64,000 nucleotides of DNA. Origin: Xylanibacter caecicola. GTDB taxonomy: Bacteria > Bacteroidota > Bacteroidia > Bacteroidales > Bacteroidaceae. The translations under genes were made by a program, and so were the position numbers. The notes under the pieces were generated by a model that made no database searches, was not told the DNA's origin, and was given only the letters and a program-made list of their open reading frames with translations. Positions 28,328 through 38,800 of the stretch are shown here, piece by piece. Where the stretch lies: the NCBI RefSeq assembly GCF_013166515.1, contig NZ_JABKKJ010000007.1, positions 42,023 through 106,022 on the forward strand, in the 5' to 3' direction. Within the stretch, counting starts at the first letter, position 1; every line of letters begins with the position of its first letter.

Positions 28328-29707
28328 ATGCAACAACTTGTATCTTTTTTCGCACGATATAAAAAACAATACCGGCAGAACCTTATGCTGGCACTGCCCG
28401 TTGTGCTGACCCAACTGGGACAGATATTCACGCAGGTGGTAGACAATCTTATGATAGGACACTACGGCGGCAGCGCTCCCGAGCCTCTCGCCGCCGTATC
28501 TTTCGGCGGTTCGGTGTTTACGATACTGTATCTTGCATCCATTGGCATGGCACTTGGAATGACACCGCTCATCGGCGAGCTTTATGTACAGGGCAACCGG
28601 CATCGCTCATCGATGCTGTTGCAAAACGGCATGGCGTTCTATGTGTTGCTCGGCGTGGCTGTATCGGCTGTGCAATATGCTTTTGTGCCGGTGATGTACC
28701 GCCTCGGACAACCCGCAGATGTGGTGGACATGGCTGTTCCATACTACAACATGCTTGTCATGAGCGTGCCGTTTGTCATGCTTTTCTTTGCTTTCAAACA
28801 GTTTCTCGAGGGCACGGGCAATACAAAAGTGGAACTTATGGTGACTATTGCCGCAAACATCGTCAATTGTATGCTCAATTATATATTCATCTTCGGCAAT
28901 TTAGGGTGCACAGAGATGGGTGTCGAGGGTGCCGGACTCGGCACGCTGTTGTCGCGCGTAGCCGCGGCAATACTCATAACCGGCTACTTCGTATGGCGAA
29001 AAGACTATCGTGCATATCTTAAAGACTTCGCCCTGAAGCACTTTTCACCGGGCGATGTGCGCCGTCTGCTGCGCATGGGCCTGCCCATATCCGCACAGAT
29101 GTTTCTCGAATCGTCGGCGTTCATAGGCACGGGCATAATGATGGGCTGGCTGAGCAAAGAGGCTATCAGTGCCAACCAGATAGCCAGCACCATGAGCACA
29201 AGCGCATTTATGATAGTATTGTCGATAGGTGCCGCCACAACGATACGCACCTCCCACTGCTACGGGCGCCGCGACATCGCCGAACTGTCCATGGCTGTAA
29301 AGGCGTCGTATCATCTCGTGCTGGCATGGAACACATTTGCCGCCATAGTCTTTATATCGCTTTGCAACTTCATACCGGCGCTCTTTACCGAAAACACCGA
29401 GGTTATCGACATCGCCTCTTCTCTGTTCATCGTCATGGCTCTCTTCCAACTGTCCGACGGTGTGCAGAACGTGTCGGTGGGCGTATTGCGGGGCATACAG
29501 GACGTGAAGATAATCATGCCCATAGCCTTCACTGCCTATTGGCTGCTCAATCTGCCCGTGGGATATCTGCTGGCATTCACTCTCGGCATGGGACCAACGG
29601 GCATGTACGTGGGGTATATCGTCGGACTGTCTGTCGCCGCCATACTCATGATCGGGCGCATACGCCGCAGGATAAGGGGCATGAGGGCGCAAGCCGCCGC
29701 GCGCTGA
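28328..29707 (+). CDS. MATE family efflux transporter
   Basis: A 459-residue transporter from ATG 28328 (MQQLVSFFARYKKQYRQNLM). It has about twelve membrane helices in two halves. The MATE signature is visible in LALPVVLTQLGQIFTQVVDN and in SFGGSVFTILYLASIGMALG. MATE proteins export cationic drugs or metabolites with Na+ or H+. An upstream in-frame extension is not family-like. It is 51 nt before the BASS-like gene, possibly in one transcript. Confidence 0.92.
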   Translation: MQQLVSFFARYKKQYRQNLMLALPVVLTQLGQIFTQVVDNLMIGHYGGSAPEPLAAVSFGGSVFTILYLASIGMALGMTPLIGELYVQGNRHRSSMLLQNGMAFYVLLGVAVSAVQYAFVPVMYRLGQPADVVDMAVPYYNMLVMSVPFVMLFFAFKQFLEGTGNTKVELMVTIAANIVNCMLNYIFIFGNLGCTEMGVEGAGLGTLLSRVAAAILITGYFVWRKDYRAYLKDFALKHFSPGDVRRLLRMGLPISAQMFLESSAFIGTGIMMGWLSKEAISANQIASTMSTSAFMIVLSIGAATTIRTSHCYGRRDIAELSMAVKASYHLVLAWNTFAAIVFISLCNFIPALFTENTEVIDIASSLFIVMALFQLSDGVQNVSVGVLRGIQDVKIIMPIAFTAYWLLNLPVGYLLAFTLGMGPTGMYVGYIVGLSVAAILMIGRIRRRIRGMRAQAAAR

Positions 29708-29758
29708 CGGGTTGTTCACGGGATATGTTTTTCCAAACAGCATAAATACTGACAATCA

Positions 29759-30745
29759 ATGAACATCATACGATTTATAAAGAACTGGACGCTGCCGTTG
29801 GCGATGATTGCTGGCGTCGTAAGTTATTTCGCTTACGTCCGACTGCCTTTCTTCGCACCTACACGCCCCTACGCTAACGCCGTTGTGGGTGTGGTGCAGC
29901 CGCTGCTTATCTTCTCGATGCTCTTCCTGACGTTCTGCAAGATTTCGTTCGACGAGCTGCACCTGCGTCGTTGGCACCTCTGGCACATACTGATACAGAC
30001 GGGACTCTTTGCCATACTGTCGTGTATACTCATGATTTTCCCCTACCTGCACTGCCGTGTGCTCATAGAGAGCGCCATGCTCTGCCTGCTGTGTCCCACT
30101 GCAACAGCGGCGGCGGTGGTAACAGCCAAGCTCGACGGCAGCGCGGCAAGCATCACGGCATATACAATTATCATCAATCTCGCAGTGGCAGTCATCGCTC
30201 CGCTGCTGTTGCCCCTGGCTCATCCTCATGAAGGACTGACGTTCCTGCCTACATTCACGATGATACTTCACAAAGTGTTTCCCATGCTCATCTGCCCGCT
30301 TATTGCCGCATGGGCGGTGCGCCGTTGGTGTCCGAAACTGCTTAACGTTGTTCTAAAGGTAAAAGACCTCTCGTTTTATCTTTGGGCAGTGGCACTTGCC
30401 ATAGCCATCGCCGTCACCGTAAAGGCAATCGTACACAGCACCGTACCGGTGGAATACGAGATTGCCATAGCGGCAGTGTCGTTGGCATGCTGCCTTTTTC
30501 AGTTTGCCGCAGGCAAGCGCATCGGCAGTGCTTACGGAGAACGGACAGAGGGCGGACAGGCTCTCGGACAAAAGAACACGGTATTTATAATATGGATGGG
30601 ATACACATTCCTGTCGCCCGTAACGGCAGTTGCCGGAGGCTTCTACAGTGTTTGGCACAACATCATAAACTCGTGGCAGTTGTATAAGAAGAGGGAGAGA
30701 AGGGAAAGAAAGGAGATAAAAGGAGATAAGGGAAGATATTCTTAA
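29759..30745 (+). CDS. Bile acid:sodium symporter-like (BASS) transporter
   Basis: A 328-residue protein with about nine membrane helices. It resembles the BASS/SBF fold: LPFFAPTRPYANAVVGVVQPLLIFSMLFLTF (seen in pieces) is followed by the CPTATAAAVVTAKLDG segment near residue 115, typical of the crossover region. The last 25 residues are very basic (YKKRERRERKEIKGDKGRYS) and are encoded by purine-rich repeats that form one arm of the inverted repeat with feoB. Substrate unknown. Confidence 0.78.
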   Translation: MNIIRFIKNWTLPLAMIAGVVSYFAYVRLPFFAPTRPYANAVVGVVQPLLIFSMLFLTFCKISFDELHLRRWHLWHILIQTGLFAILSCILMIFPYLHCRVLIESAMLCLLCPTATAAAVVTAKLDGSAASITAYTIIINLAVAVIAPLLLPLAHPHEGLTFLPTFTMILHKVFPMLICPLIAAWAVRRWCPKLLNVVLKVKDLSFYLWAVALAIAIAVTVKAIVHSTVPVEYEIAIAAVSLACCLFQFAAGKRIGSAYGERTEGGQALGQKNTVFIIWMGYTFLSPVTAVAGGFYSVWHNIINSWQLYKKRERRERKEIKGDKGRYS

Positions 30746-30848
30746 AAGGAGATAAAGGGAGATAAAGGACAATTGTCTTGTATCAAGCAACAAAGCATTT
30801 GTCTCCTATCTCCCTTTATCTTCCCCTTATCTTCCCTTATCTCCTTTT
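30718..30848. terminator. Long inverted repeat between convergent BASS and feoAB genes
   Basis: AAAAGGAGATAAGGGAAGAT at 30718-30737 is repeated exactly in inverted form at 30829-30848. Between them are further purine-rich (AAGGGAGATAAAGG) and pyrimidine-rich (CTCCCTTTATC) arms. Both coding regions end inside or next to the arms. It is probably a bidirectional terminator; the purine/pyrimidine strand bias is striking. Confidence 0.6.
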
Positions 30849-33387
30849 ATATAACCAACCTCCCCACCTGATACACCGCCGCGGATATCATCCATGCAAG
30901 CACCGTGGTATATATGGCGGCAAACAATGCCCAGCGCCAGCTGCCCGTCTCGCTCTTTATCGCCGTGATTGTAGCTATGCACGGGAAATAAATCAGCACA
31001 AACAGCAGGTAGCAGAAGGCTATGAGCGGCGTGATGCCGTTGGCAGACATCTTGTGATACAGTCCCGAATACTTCTCCGTGTCCTCCGTTATGTTGTCGT
31101 CGCCGGCATAAAGCACGCCTATGGTGGAGGCAACTATCTCTTTGGCACCAATTCCGGCAACAAGTCCCACATCAAGTTTCCAGTCAAATCCCTGCGCCTT
31201 GAACACCGGTTCTATCGCCTTGCCAATCTGTCCAATGTAACTCTGTTCCTGTTGCTCCGTGGGATTCAGTTCCTTGTTGTGTGGGAAATACCCCAACGCC
31301 CATACAATGATACTGGCAACAAGGATGATGTCTCCCATTTTCTTAAGATATTGCTTGCCCTTTTCCCATGTGTGTCGGGCTATAGCCTTGGCTGTAGGTA
31401 TGCGGTATGGCGGCAGTTCCATAACGAAAGGAGTGTCCTCGCCCTTTATAAGCCACCGGCTGAACACGCGGCTCATCAGTACGGCAAGCAGCAGTCCTAT
31501 GGCATAGAGCGATATCATTATAAAACTCCGGTATTCCACGGCGAAGAACGTGCCCGTAATCATTATATATATAGGTAGCCTTGCCGAGCAACTTATCATA
31601 GGCAGTATGAGCATTGTTATCAGCCGGCTGCGGCGGCTCTCTATGGTACGTGTCGCCATTATGGCGGGAACGTTGCAGCCGAAGCCCATTATCAGCGGTA
31701 TGAACGACTTGCCGTGCAGCCCCATCTTGTGCATCAGCTTGTCCATGATGAAAGCCACGCGCGCCATATACCCGCTGTCTTCCATAAAAGATATGAACAT
31801 GTAGAGAATGAGTATCTGCGGCAGGAAGACGATGACGGCTCCCACACCGCCGATGATGCCGTCGCTTATCATGTCCTTCAGCGGACCGTCTGCCATTGTG
31901 GAGCTTACGAAGCTGCCGAGCGCCCCTACCCCGGCTTCAATCCAGTCCATGGGATACTGTCCCAAGGAGAATGTAACCTGGAACATGACGTACAGGAAGA
32001 AGATGAACATCGGGAAACCGACGTACTTGTTGGTTACGATGTTGTCGATGATATGCGTCACGAGATAAGTGTCCTGCTTCTTGCCTTCTTCAAAGCCGGC
32101 TTCCTGCAGCGCGCCGTGTATGAACCCGTATTTTGCGTTCATTATGGCTGTCTCGCTGTCTTCTTTAGTGTCTTTCCTTATGTCCTCGGCTGTTTCGTCG
32201 CGCAGTTGGAGTATCTTTTTGCCGTTCGGCAGACCGCTTACCACCCTTTCCGTCTCCTTGTCCATCTCGAGAAGTTTTATGGCAAGGTAGCGTGTGGAAT
32301 ATTTGTGGCGTATCTGTTCGTTGTTCTGCAGTTCGGTCTTTATGGTATCGATACCTTCTTCTATATATTTACCGTGGTTAAGATGTATATGTCTGTAAAC
32401 GCTCTTATTGGGTTTGTCGCCGTGCGCGAAGTCTTCCGCATGGTCGCCTCCGTGATTGTTCTCATAGTTTTTGTGCCACTCCTGCAGGTCTTTGGCAACC
32501 TCAGGGTTGATGTTTCCGTCCTTGTCGAGAAAGTCGACGCCCTCATACATGTTTATTATGATATGGAACAGCAGGTCGACGCCCTTGCCTGTCTTGAACA
32601 CGGTGGGAACCATGGGCACGCCGAGCAACTGTCCCAGTTTGCTGTGGTCGAGCTTGTCGCCGCGTGCCTCGAACTCGTCGAACATGTTCAGCGCACATAT
32701 CATAAGCAGATGCATGTCTACAAGCTGTGTCGTGAGATACAGATTACGCTCGAGATTGGACGAGTCGATTACGTTTATTATTATATCCGGCGTGTTGTCT
32801 ATTATCTGCTTGCGGACATAAAGTTCCTCGGGACTGTAGGCTGAAAGCGAATATGTGCCGGGCAGGTCTACGATATTGAACTCGTAACCCTCAAAATATG
32901 CCCGTCCCTCCTTGGCATCCACCGTCACACCCGAGTAGTTTCCGACGCGCTCGTGAGCGCCGGAAACGAAGTTGAACAGCGATGTTTTTCCACAATTAGG
33001 ATTGCCGACGAGTGCCACGTTTATCGTCCGTCGCTTTCTCTTTGCCGCATCTTGCAACTGCTTGTCGGTCAGCCGGGCATCGCTGCATCCGTCATTGTCG
33101 TTTATGGTATATCCGCCGTTCTCTCCGTTGTCGCCGTTCTGCTGTTCGGCGTTTCTCGCCTCTTCCTCCGATATCACCTCTATCATCTCCGCCTCGGCAC
33201 GGCGCAGTGATATCTCATAGCCCATGAGCTTGTATTTTACAGGGTCGCGCAGCGGAGCGTTGAGCAAAACCTCCACAACCTTACCCTTTATAAATCCCAT
33301 TTCGACGATGCGTTTGCGGAAGCCTCCGTGTCCGGCAACCTTCACCACAACCGCCTTGTCGCCTGTTTTCAATTCTGATAACTTCAT
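30847..33387 (-). CDS. feoB: Ferrous iron transporter, FeoA-FeoB fusion
   Basis: An 846-residue protein. Residues 1-75 are a FeoA (SH3-like) domain (MKLSELKTGDKAVVVKVAGH). A linker rich in Asn, Gly and Asp (80-105) follows, then the FeoB GTPase with G1 GNPNCGKTSLFN near 127, G3 DLPGTYSL and a variant G4 NMFD. The C-terminal half has two Gate repeats with about eight helices. FeoB imports Fe2+. Fusion to FeoA is common in Bacteroidetes, while enterobacteria keep the proteins separate. A reverse-strand -7 element TATCTTTG lies at 33420-33413. Confidence 0.95.
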   Translation of the reverse strand: MKLSELKTGDKAVVVKVAGHGGFRKRIVEMGFIKGKVVEVLLNAPLRDPVKYKLMGYEISLRRAEAEMIEVISEEEARNAEQQNGDNGENGGYTINDNDGCSDARLTDKQLQDAAKRKRRTINVALVGNPNCGKTSLFNFVSGAHERVGNYSGVTVDAKEGRAYFEGYEFNIVDLPGTYSLSAYSPEELYVRKQIIDNTPDIIINVIDSSNLERNLYLTTQLVDMHLLMICALNMFDEFEARGDKLDHSKLGQLLGVPMVPTVFKTGKGVDLLFHIIINMYEGVDFLDKDGNINPEVAKDLQEWHKNYENNHGGDHAEDFAHGDKPNKSVYRHIHLNHGKYIEEGIDTIKTELQNNEQIRHKYSTRYLAIKLLEMDKETERVVSGLPNGKKILQLRDETAEDIRKDTKEDSETAIMNAKYGFIHGALQEAGFEEGKKQDTYLVTHIIDNIVTNKYVGFPMFIFFLYVMFQVTFSLGQYPMDWIEAGVGALGSFVSSTMADGPLKDMISDGIIGGVGAVIVFLPQILILYMFISFMEDSGYMARVAFIMDKLMHKMGLHGKSFIPLIMGFGCNVPAIMATRTIESRRSRLITMLILPMISCSARLPIYIMITGTFFAVEYRSFIMISLYAIGLLLAVLMSRVFSRWLIKGEDTPFVMELPPYRIPTAKAIARHTWEKGKQYLKKMGDIILVASIIVWALGYFPHNKELNPTEQQEQSYIGQIGKAIEPVFKAQGFDWKLDVGLVAGIGAKEIVASTIGVLYAGDDNITEDTEKYSGLYHKMSANGITPLIAFCYLLFVLIYFPCIATITAIKSETGSWRWALFAAIYTTVLAWMISAAVYQVGRLVI

Positions 33388-33796
33388 CTGTTATGTTTTT
33401 CGTTTTTCTATACAAAGATAATACGCGAGTTCGGGATAATGGACATCCAAACATATCCTCCTCATGTAAGGACATATGCTTGTATTTGTCCCTACCATGA
33501 AGAGAACACGACTGAAGCTATTATTTCTTATCCCTAACTCATGTAAGGATAATGCAAGCCGAACGCAATCAAGCTGCAATCCTTATATCTGTTTGCCGTG
33601 CGGACCACATGCTGTCTCATGTTGTCACGACGCAGCTTATCTTATGCAAAGGTAGTAAGAATATTTTAAAGACAATCAGAGCATGTGCGATAATACCTAT
33701 AATTGGGTATTCCGCCCTTGCCGCTCATCTGTTTCCAGTCATTATCCGTATGACCTTCTCCCGTGTAACGCCGTCTGTTTTTGCAGAAGATGATGT

Positions 33797-33875
33797 ATTG
33801 CACTCCAAAAGATGCCCTTTTGCAGCGTAAAAGGACACCTTTTAGAGTCCAATAAGCCGTCTCTTGCAATGCAAA
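33797..33875. repeat. Dispersed AAAAG-rich intergenic repeat, copy C
   Basis: In the 652-nt gap 33388-34039, TTGCACTCCAAAAGATGCCC is followed by TTTTGCAGCGTAAAAGGACA and CCTTTTAGAGTCCAATAAG. Modules are the same kind as at 13729-13830 and 21335-21412. The gap also has CTCATGTAAGGA twice (33461 and 33539) and a reverse-strand TACCTTTG at 33653-33646. No gene is visible in it. Confidence 0.6.
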
Positions 33876-34039
33876 CGGTATAGTATTGTATATCAGAAAG
33901 TTATATATTGCTTACGGATGATTGCTGATAATGCTTTGCGATATGCCGTGTACAGGACGGTTCAGATGAAAATATTATATATTGTTTTTGTGTTGATGCC
34001 GTTTATATTCACAGCAAAGATATTGCAATGCCTCTTTTT

Positions 34040-34630
34040 TCATAACGTCACGACTATCGGTTCATGGTGTATCGCCGGCAGTATCTTTCCGATCAGGTCT
34101 CGTGTTCTCATTCGCAGACTTGACGTGTTGATGCAGGGGTGACATCCCACGTATTCACTCTTCAGCACGTCGCTGTCTATCAGCAGCTGCACCGCATTAT
34201 CCTTATCGTTCATCAGTCCTAATACTGATACCGACCCCGGAGTAATGTCAAGATACCTCAGCATGTCTTCCTCTCCGGCAAACGACAGACGTGCAGAGTT
34301 TATCTGTGCCGAAAGGTTCTTGGTAAGAAACTTCTTGTCGCCCGGTATCATGAGCAGATAGAACCGTGTTCTCTGCTTGTTGCACAAAAACAGGTTCTTA
34401 CATATTATGGCGTGCCGTGTGCGTTCCTCACTGCTTTCCGCCTTAAACTCTTCCAACGTCATCCGTCCGAAAGCAGCATTTATCTCGGCACAAACCTCCA
34501 TCGTCATTGCCGCCTCATGGTCAAGCCTGTCATATTCCACGCCAATCCCGTCGAGCAGTTCATACACCCTCCGTTCCCGTTCCTGCCTCCCGTCAAAGTC
34601 CTCCGGTCTTCCTTTATATATTGTCAACAT
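34040..34630 (-). CDS. YbaK/ProX-type aminoacyl-tRNA deacylase
   Basis: A 196-residue protein from ATG 34630 (MLTIYKGRPEDFDGRQERER). It belongs to the YbaK/ProX family that hydrolyses mischarged Ala- or Cys-tRNA(Pro) in trans. Family segments are the lysine-bearing CKNLFLCNKQRTRFYLLMIPG (seen in parts), GSVSVLGLMND and VGCHPCINTSSL. It is the last chromosomal gene before the CRISPR locus, reverse to it. The gap 34631-34813 holds the promoter of the next gene. Confidence 0.87.
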   Translation of the reverse strand: MLTIYKGRPEDFDGRQERERRVYELLDGIGVEYDRLDHEAAMTMEVCAEINAAFGRMTLEEFKAESSEERTRHAIICKNLFLCNKQRTRFYLLMIPGDKKFLTKNLSAQINSARLSFAGEEDMLRYLDITPGSVSVLGLMNDKDNAVQLLIDSDVLKSEYVGCHPCINTSSLRMRTRDLIGKILPAIHHEPIVVTL

Positions 34631-34786
34631 TTGATTTAAAATCAATTAATCTATCATTCGTGCTCTAAGCTATAAAACGGCAGAAACGCAACAATATTGT
34701 TTCTGTTTATTAAAGAAGAGAGTTATAATAAAATCATAAAAAACTTTAAATAGACATATTTTGGATTACAAAAAACAGATATTTTA

Positions 34787-34794
34787 TATATTTG
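34787..34794 (+). promoter_or_regulatory. -7 element upstream of the regulator-cas12a genes
   Basis: TATATTTG (34787-34794) fits TAnnTTTG, 19 nt before the ATG at 34814. A TTTG at 34760-34763 lies 23 nt upstream, slightly longer than the usual spacing. If real, this promoter drives the XRE/ImmA-like gene and, through a 34-nt gap, cas12a-cas4-cas1-cas2. Confidence 0.45.
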
Positions 34795-34813
34795 TAACCA
34801 TACAATTATATAT

Positions 34814-35860
34814 ATGAGAAAATTTAATCATTCAAGAATAAAGATAGCACGCAAATCCGGACGAATGTCAATGGATGATTTGGTCGCGAGAATGGGTGAT
34901 AAGGCTATAAGCAAGAACTCTATATCCAGGATAGAGCGCGGACTGCTATGTCCATCGGCCAGGACTCTTGAAGCAATAGCCTGTGCGTGTAATGTCCCGC
35001 AGTCTTACTTTTATGATAGTGATGTAAGTATTGGAAAGCTAGATTTCCGTTTTGCGAAGACCATGCCGGTAAAGGAAGCGGAACGGATTGAGGCGTTGGT
35101 GACTTCTGATATACAGAAATACTTTTCTGTGGAAAAAACGGTAAACCCTGAGGGAACAGAATACAACCCGTTGAAAAGAATGTCTATAGGAACTTATGAT
35201 GATGTGGAAAATGTCGCTGTGAATTTGCGTAAGAAGATGTATATAGGAAACCAACCTATCTTTTCGGTTTACGAATTGCTTATGAATTGTGGTGTCCGTA
35301 TAATCGAGGTTGATATAAAGAACGATGATTTCTTGGGAGTTTCTACATTTGTTTGTGATTACATCCCTGTTGTTGTGATAAACAGTAGAGTCAATACTAC
35401 GACCGAACGTAAAAGGTTTACAGCACTTCACGAACTGGCACATCTTATCCTGAACATAAAGCCTTTGTCTGAAACTGCAGGCGATGCAGAAGAAAATAAA
35501 TATAGCGACCTTTCTTATAAAGTATCTATGAAAAGACCTACAACAGAAAGAATTTGTAACTATTTCGCCGCAGCAATGCTGTTGCCACAGCCCTGTATTT
35601 ATGCCCGTTTGGGACATAGGCGTACTGGTCTGTCTTTGTCGGAACTTATCAGTATACGCTGCATGTATGGCATAAGCATAGCCGCAACAGTGCACAGATG
35701 TCATGACCTTGCCATAATAGACGATACGGAATATGATAACCTATATGACAATATGATAAAAAAGAACACCATGGAAACAGGATGGGGTGAATTTCCGATA
35801 AAGGAAAAGGCAGATAGGATGCAACTGCTTGAAGAGCGGATAAGGAAAGAATTACTATAA
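34814..35860 (+). CDS. XRE-family regulator with ImmA/IrrE-like metallopeptidase domain
   Basis: A 348-residue protein. An N-terminal helix-turn-helix (about residues 10-65, RKSGRMSMDDLVARMGDKAI, SKNSISRIERG) is followed by an ImmA/IrrE (DUF955) domain with the zinc motif HELAH inside RFTALHELAHLIL near residue 207. ImmA-type proteins cleave or derepress partner repressors in phage-like and stress switches. It stands 34 nt upstream of cas12a on the same strand, so it may be co-transcribed and may regulate the cas genes. That role is inference; it could also be an independent antitoxin-like gene. Confidence 0.87.
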   Translation: MRKFNHSRIKIARKSGRMSMDDLVARMGDKAISKNSISRIERGLLCPSARTLEAIACACNVPQSYFYDSDVSIGKLDFRFAKTMPVKEAERIEALVTSDIQKYFSVEKTVNPEGTEYNPLKRMSIGTYDDVENVAVNLRKKMYIGNQPIFSVYELLMNCGVRIIEVDIKNDDFLGVSTFVCDYIPVVVINSRVNTTTERKRFTALHELAHLILNIKPLSETAGDAEENKYSDLSYKVSMKRPTTERICNYFAAAMLLPQPCIYARLGHRRTGLSLSELISIRCMYGISIAATVHRCHDLAIIDDTEYDNLYDNMIKKNTMETGWGEFPIKEKADRMQLLEERIRKELL

Positions 35861-35894
35861 CTTAAAATAAAAATATAATTAAAAACATAAGATT

Positions 35895-38800
35895 ATGATA
35901 GTATTTAAAAATTTTACGAGGTTATATCCTATAAGTAAGACATTAAGGTTTGAACTCATACCAATAGGAAGAACGTTGGAGAACATCGAACGCAACGGGA
36001 TTATTGCTCAGGATGAGCAAAGAGCCAATGAATATGTAAAGGTTAAGGATATTATAGACCGTTATCATAAGCAGTTTATAAAAATGTGTCTCAATAACTT
36101 TAAACTGAAATTGAACTCTGATGAAACCAATGATTCTTTGGAAGAATATAGGGAACTGATATCTAAGGCGAATCGTAGTGAGAAAGAGGAAAAACGTTTT
36201 GAGGCAGTTAAGGAAAATCTGCGTAAGCAGATAGTTGGAGCTTTTAAGAAAGGGGCAACATTTGGAGATTTATTTAAGAAAGAGTTGATACAAGAGCATC
36301 TTGTTAATATAGCTGAGACAGAAGAAGAAAAGACAATGATTGAAAACTTCAGTAAGTTCACAACGTATTTTACTGGTTTCCATGAAAACCGCAAAAATAT
36401 GTATTCTGAAGAAGAGAAGTCAACCGCTATTGCCTACCGTCTGATAAACGAGAACTTGCCGATGTTTTACGACAATATGCAGTCTTTCCGGAAAATTGCG
36501 GCAAGTACGGTGGCAGATCATTTCATTGAAATAGAAACTGTTTATCAGGAATATCTTAATGTTGAGCATATAAGTGAGATGTTCAGTTTGGATTATTTCA
36601 CAGATGTACTTACACAAGAGCAGATAGAAGTTTATAATAGCATTATGCGAGGTATTAATGAATATGTAAATCTCTATAATCAGCAACAGAAAGATAGGAA
36701 AAACCGTTTGCCGTTATTGAAGCCATTATATAAAATGATACTTAGTGACAAAGTGGCTATCTCTTGGTTGCCGGAAAAGTTTGAGAGTGATGAGGAAATG
36801 ATAGATGCCATAAACAAAGCAATCACTAAATTGCAGACAGTTTTAGATGGCAAGAATGAAAAGTCCCTCAAGTATTTGCTGCTGCATATCGGTGAATATG
36901 ATTTGTCTAGAATATATATATCCAATGATTTCGGACTCACCGATATATCACAGCAGATGTTCGGGCAATATGATGTTTTCGTAAAGGGTATAAAGAATGA
37001 TATTCGTGACCAGGCAATCCCGACAAAAAAAGAAAAGCAAGATCCGGAACTTTATGAGGAAAGAATAAACAGACTGTTCAAGTCTGGAAAGAGTTTTAGT
37101 ATTGCTTATTTGAATGCAATTGGTGATAAGGTCCAAACAATAGAAGACTATTTTACGCAACTTGGCTCTTATGATAGAAATGGCGAACAACGTGTGAATA
37201 TATTTACACAAATAGAAATGGCACGTGTGGCTGCATCTGATATACTTGCAGGAAAACATACAAACTTAAATCAGTCGGAAGCTGACGTAAAACTGATCAA
37301 GGACTTGCTCGATGCTTTCAAGGCTTTGCAGTATTTCATCAAACCATTGCTTGGCTGTGAAGAAGAAGCAGACAAGGATAATGAGTTTTATGCAAAATTG
37401 TATGAAGCATGGAATGAGTTGGATATGGTCACGCCTTTGTATAATAAAGTGCGTAATTGGCTGACTCGTAAGCCATACAGTGTGGAGAAGATAAAACTGA
37501 ATTTTGAAAACTCTCAGTTGCTTGGAGGGTGGGATATAAATAAAGAACCAGATTGTACATCTGTATTACTGCGTAAGAACGGAATATATTTCCTTGCTAT
37601 TATGGATAAAAAGTCCAATCATTCTTTTGATTGTGATGATTTACCTTCGGAAGGAAGCTGTTATGAGAAAATAGATTATAAATTATTACCTGGTGCAAAT
37701 AAAATGTTGCCGAAGGTTTTCTTCTCAAAATCACGTATAGACGAGTTCGCTCCATCAGTAAGTATTATTGAATCTTATAGAAACGGAACTCATAAAAAAG
37801 GTGTGAATTTTAGTCTTTCGGATTGTCATCGTCTGATAGATTTTTTTAAGGATTCTATAAATAAACATGAAGATTGGAGCCATTTCGGATTCAAATTTTC
37901 AGAAACGAAAACTTACCAAGATATAAGCAGTTTTTATAAAGAAGTAGAACAACAAGGATATATGCTCGGTTTTCGTAAAGTATCAGAGGAATTTATTGAC
38001 CGTCTTGTTAACGAGGGAAAACTATATTTGTTCAAAATATGGAATAAAGACTTTTCAGAGTATAGTAAAGGAACTCCTAATCTGCATACGATGTATTGGA
38101 ATATGTTGTTTGATGAGAGAAATCTGGCGGATGTCGTATATAAGCTTAATGGACAGGCTGAATTGTTTTACCGCAAAAAGAGTCTTGACCTTAGCAAAAC
38201 GTCCATAAGGCTCATCATTCTATTGCCAACAAGAATCCGCAGAGTGACAAACGGGAAAGCAACTTTGAATATGATATAATTAAGAATCGTCGTTATACGG
38301 TCGACAAATTCCAATTCCATGTGCCGATTACCATTAACTTTAAGGCAAAGGGAGACGAACGGATAAATTTTGCTACGCTCGATGCTATACGTGACGGTGA
38401 AATAGAGCATGTAATAGGTATAGACCGTGGAGAGCGGCATCTTCTTTACTTGTCGTTGATTGATTTGAGAGGAAACATCGTCAAACAGTTTACATTGAAT
38501 GAGATTGTCAATGAATATAATGGTCGTACGTATTCAACCGATTATAAGGATTTACTTGTCTCGCGTGAAGGTAGCCGCGATGAAGCACGACGCAACTGGC
38601 AGAAGATAGAGAATATAAGGGAAATAAAAGAAGGATATCTAAGTCAAGTTGTTCACATCATAGCCAAGATGATGGTAGATTATAAGGCAATAGTGGTATT
38701 GGAAGATCTTAACAAGGGCTTTATGCGTGGCCGTCAGAAAATAGAGCGTCAGGTCTATGAGAAGTTCGAGAAGATGCTTATCGACAAGTTGAACTGTTAT

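Noticed and set aside
33388..34039. Open frames in the feoAB-ybaK gap (for example 33552-33830, 33864-34142)
   Set aside because: No RBS, unrelated to any family I know, and one runs through the dispersed repeat or into the ybaK-type gene on the other strand.
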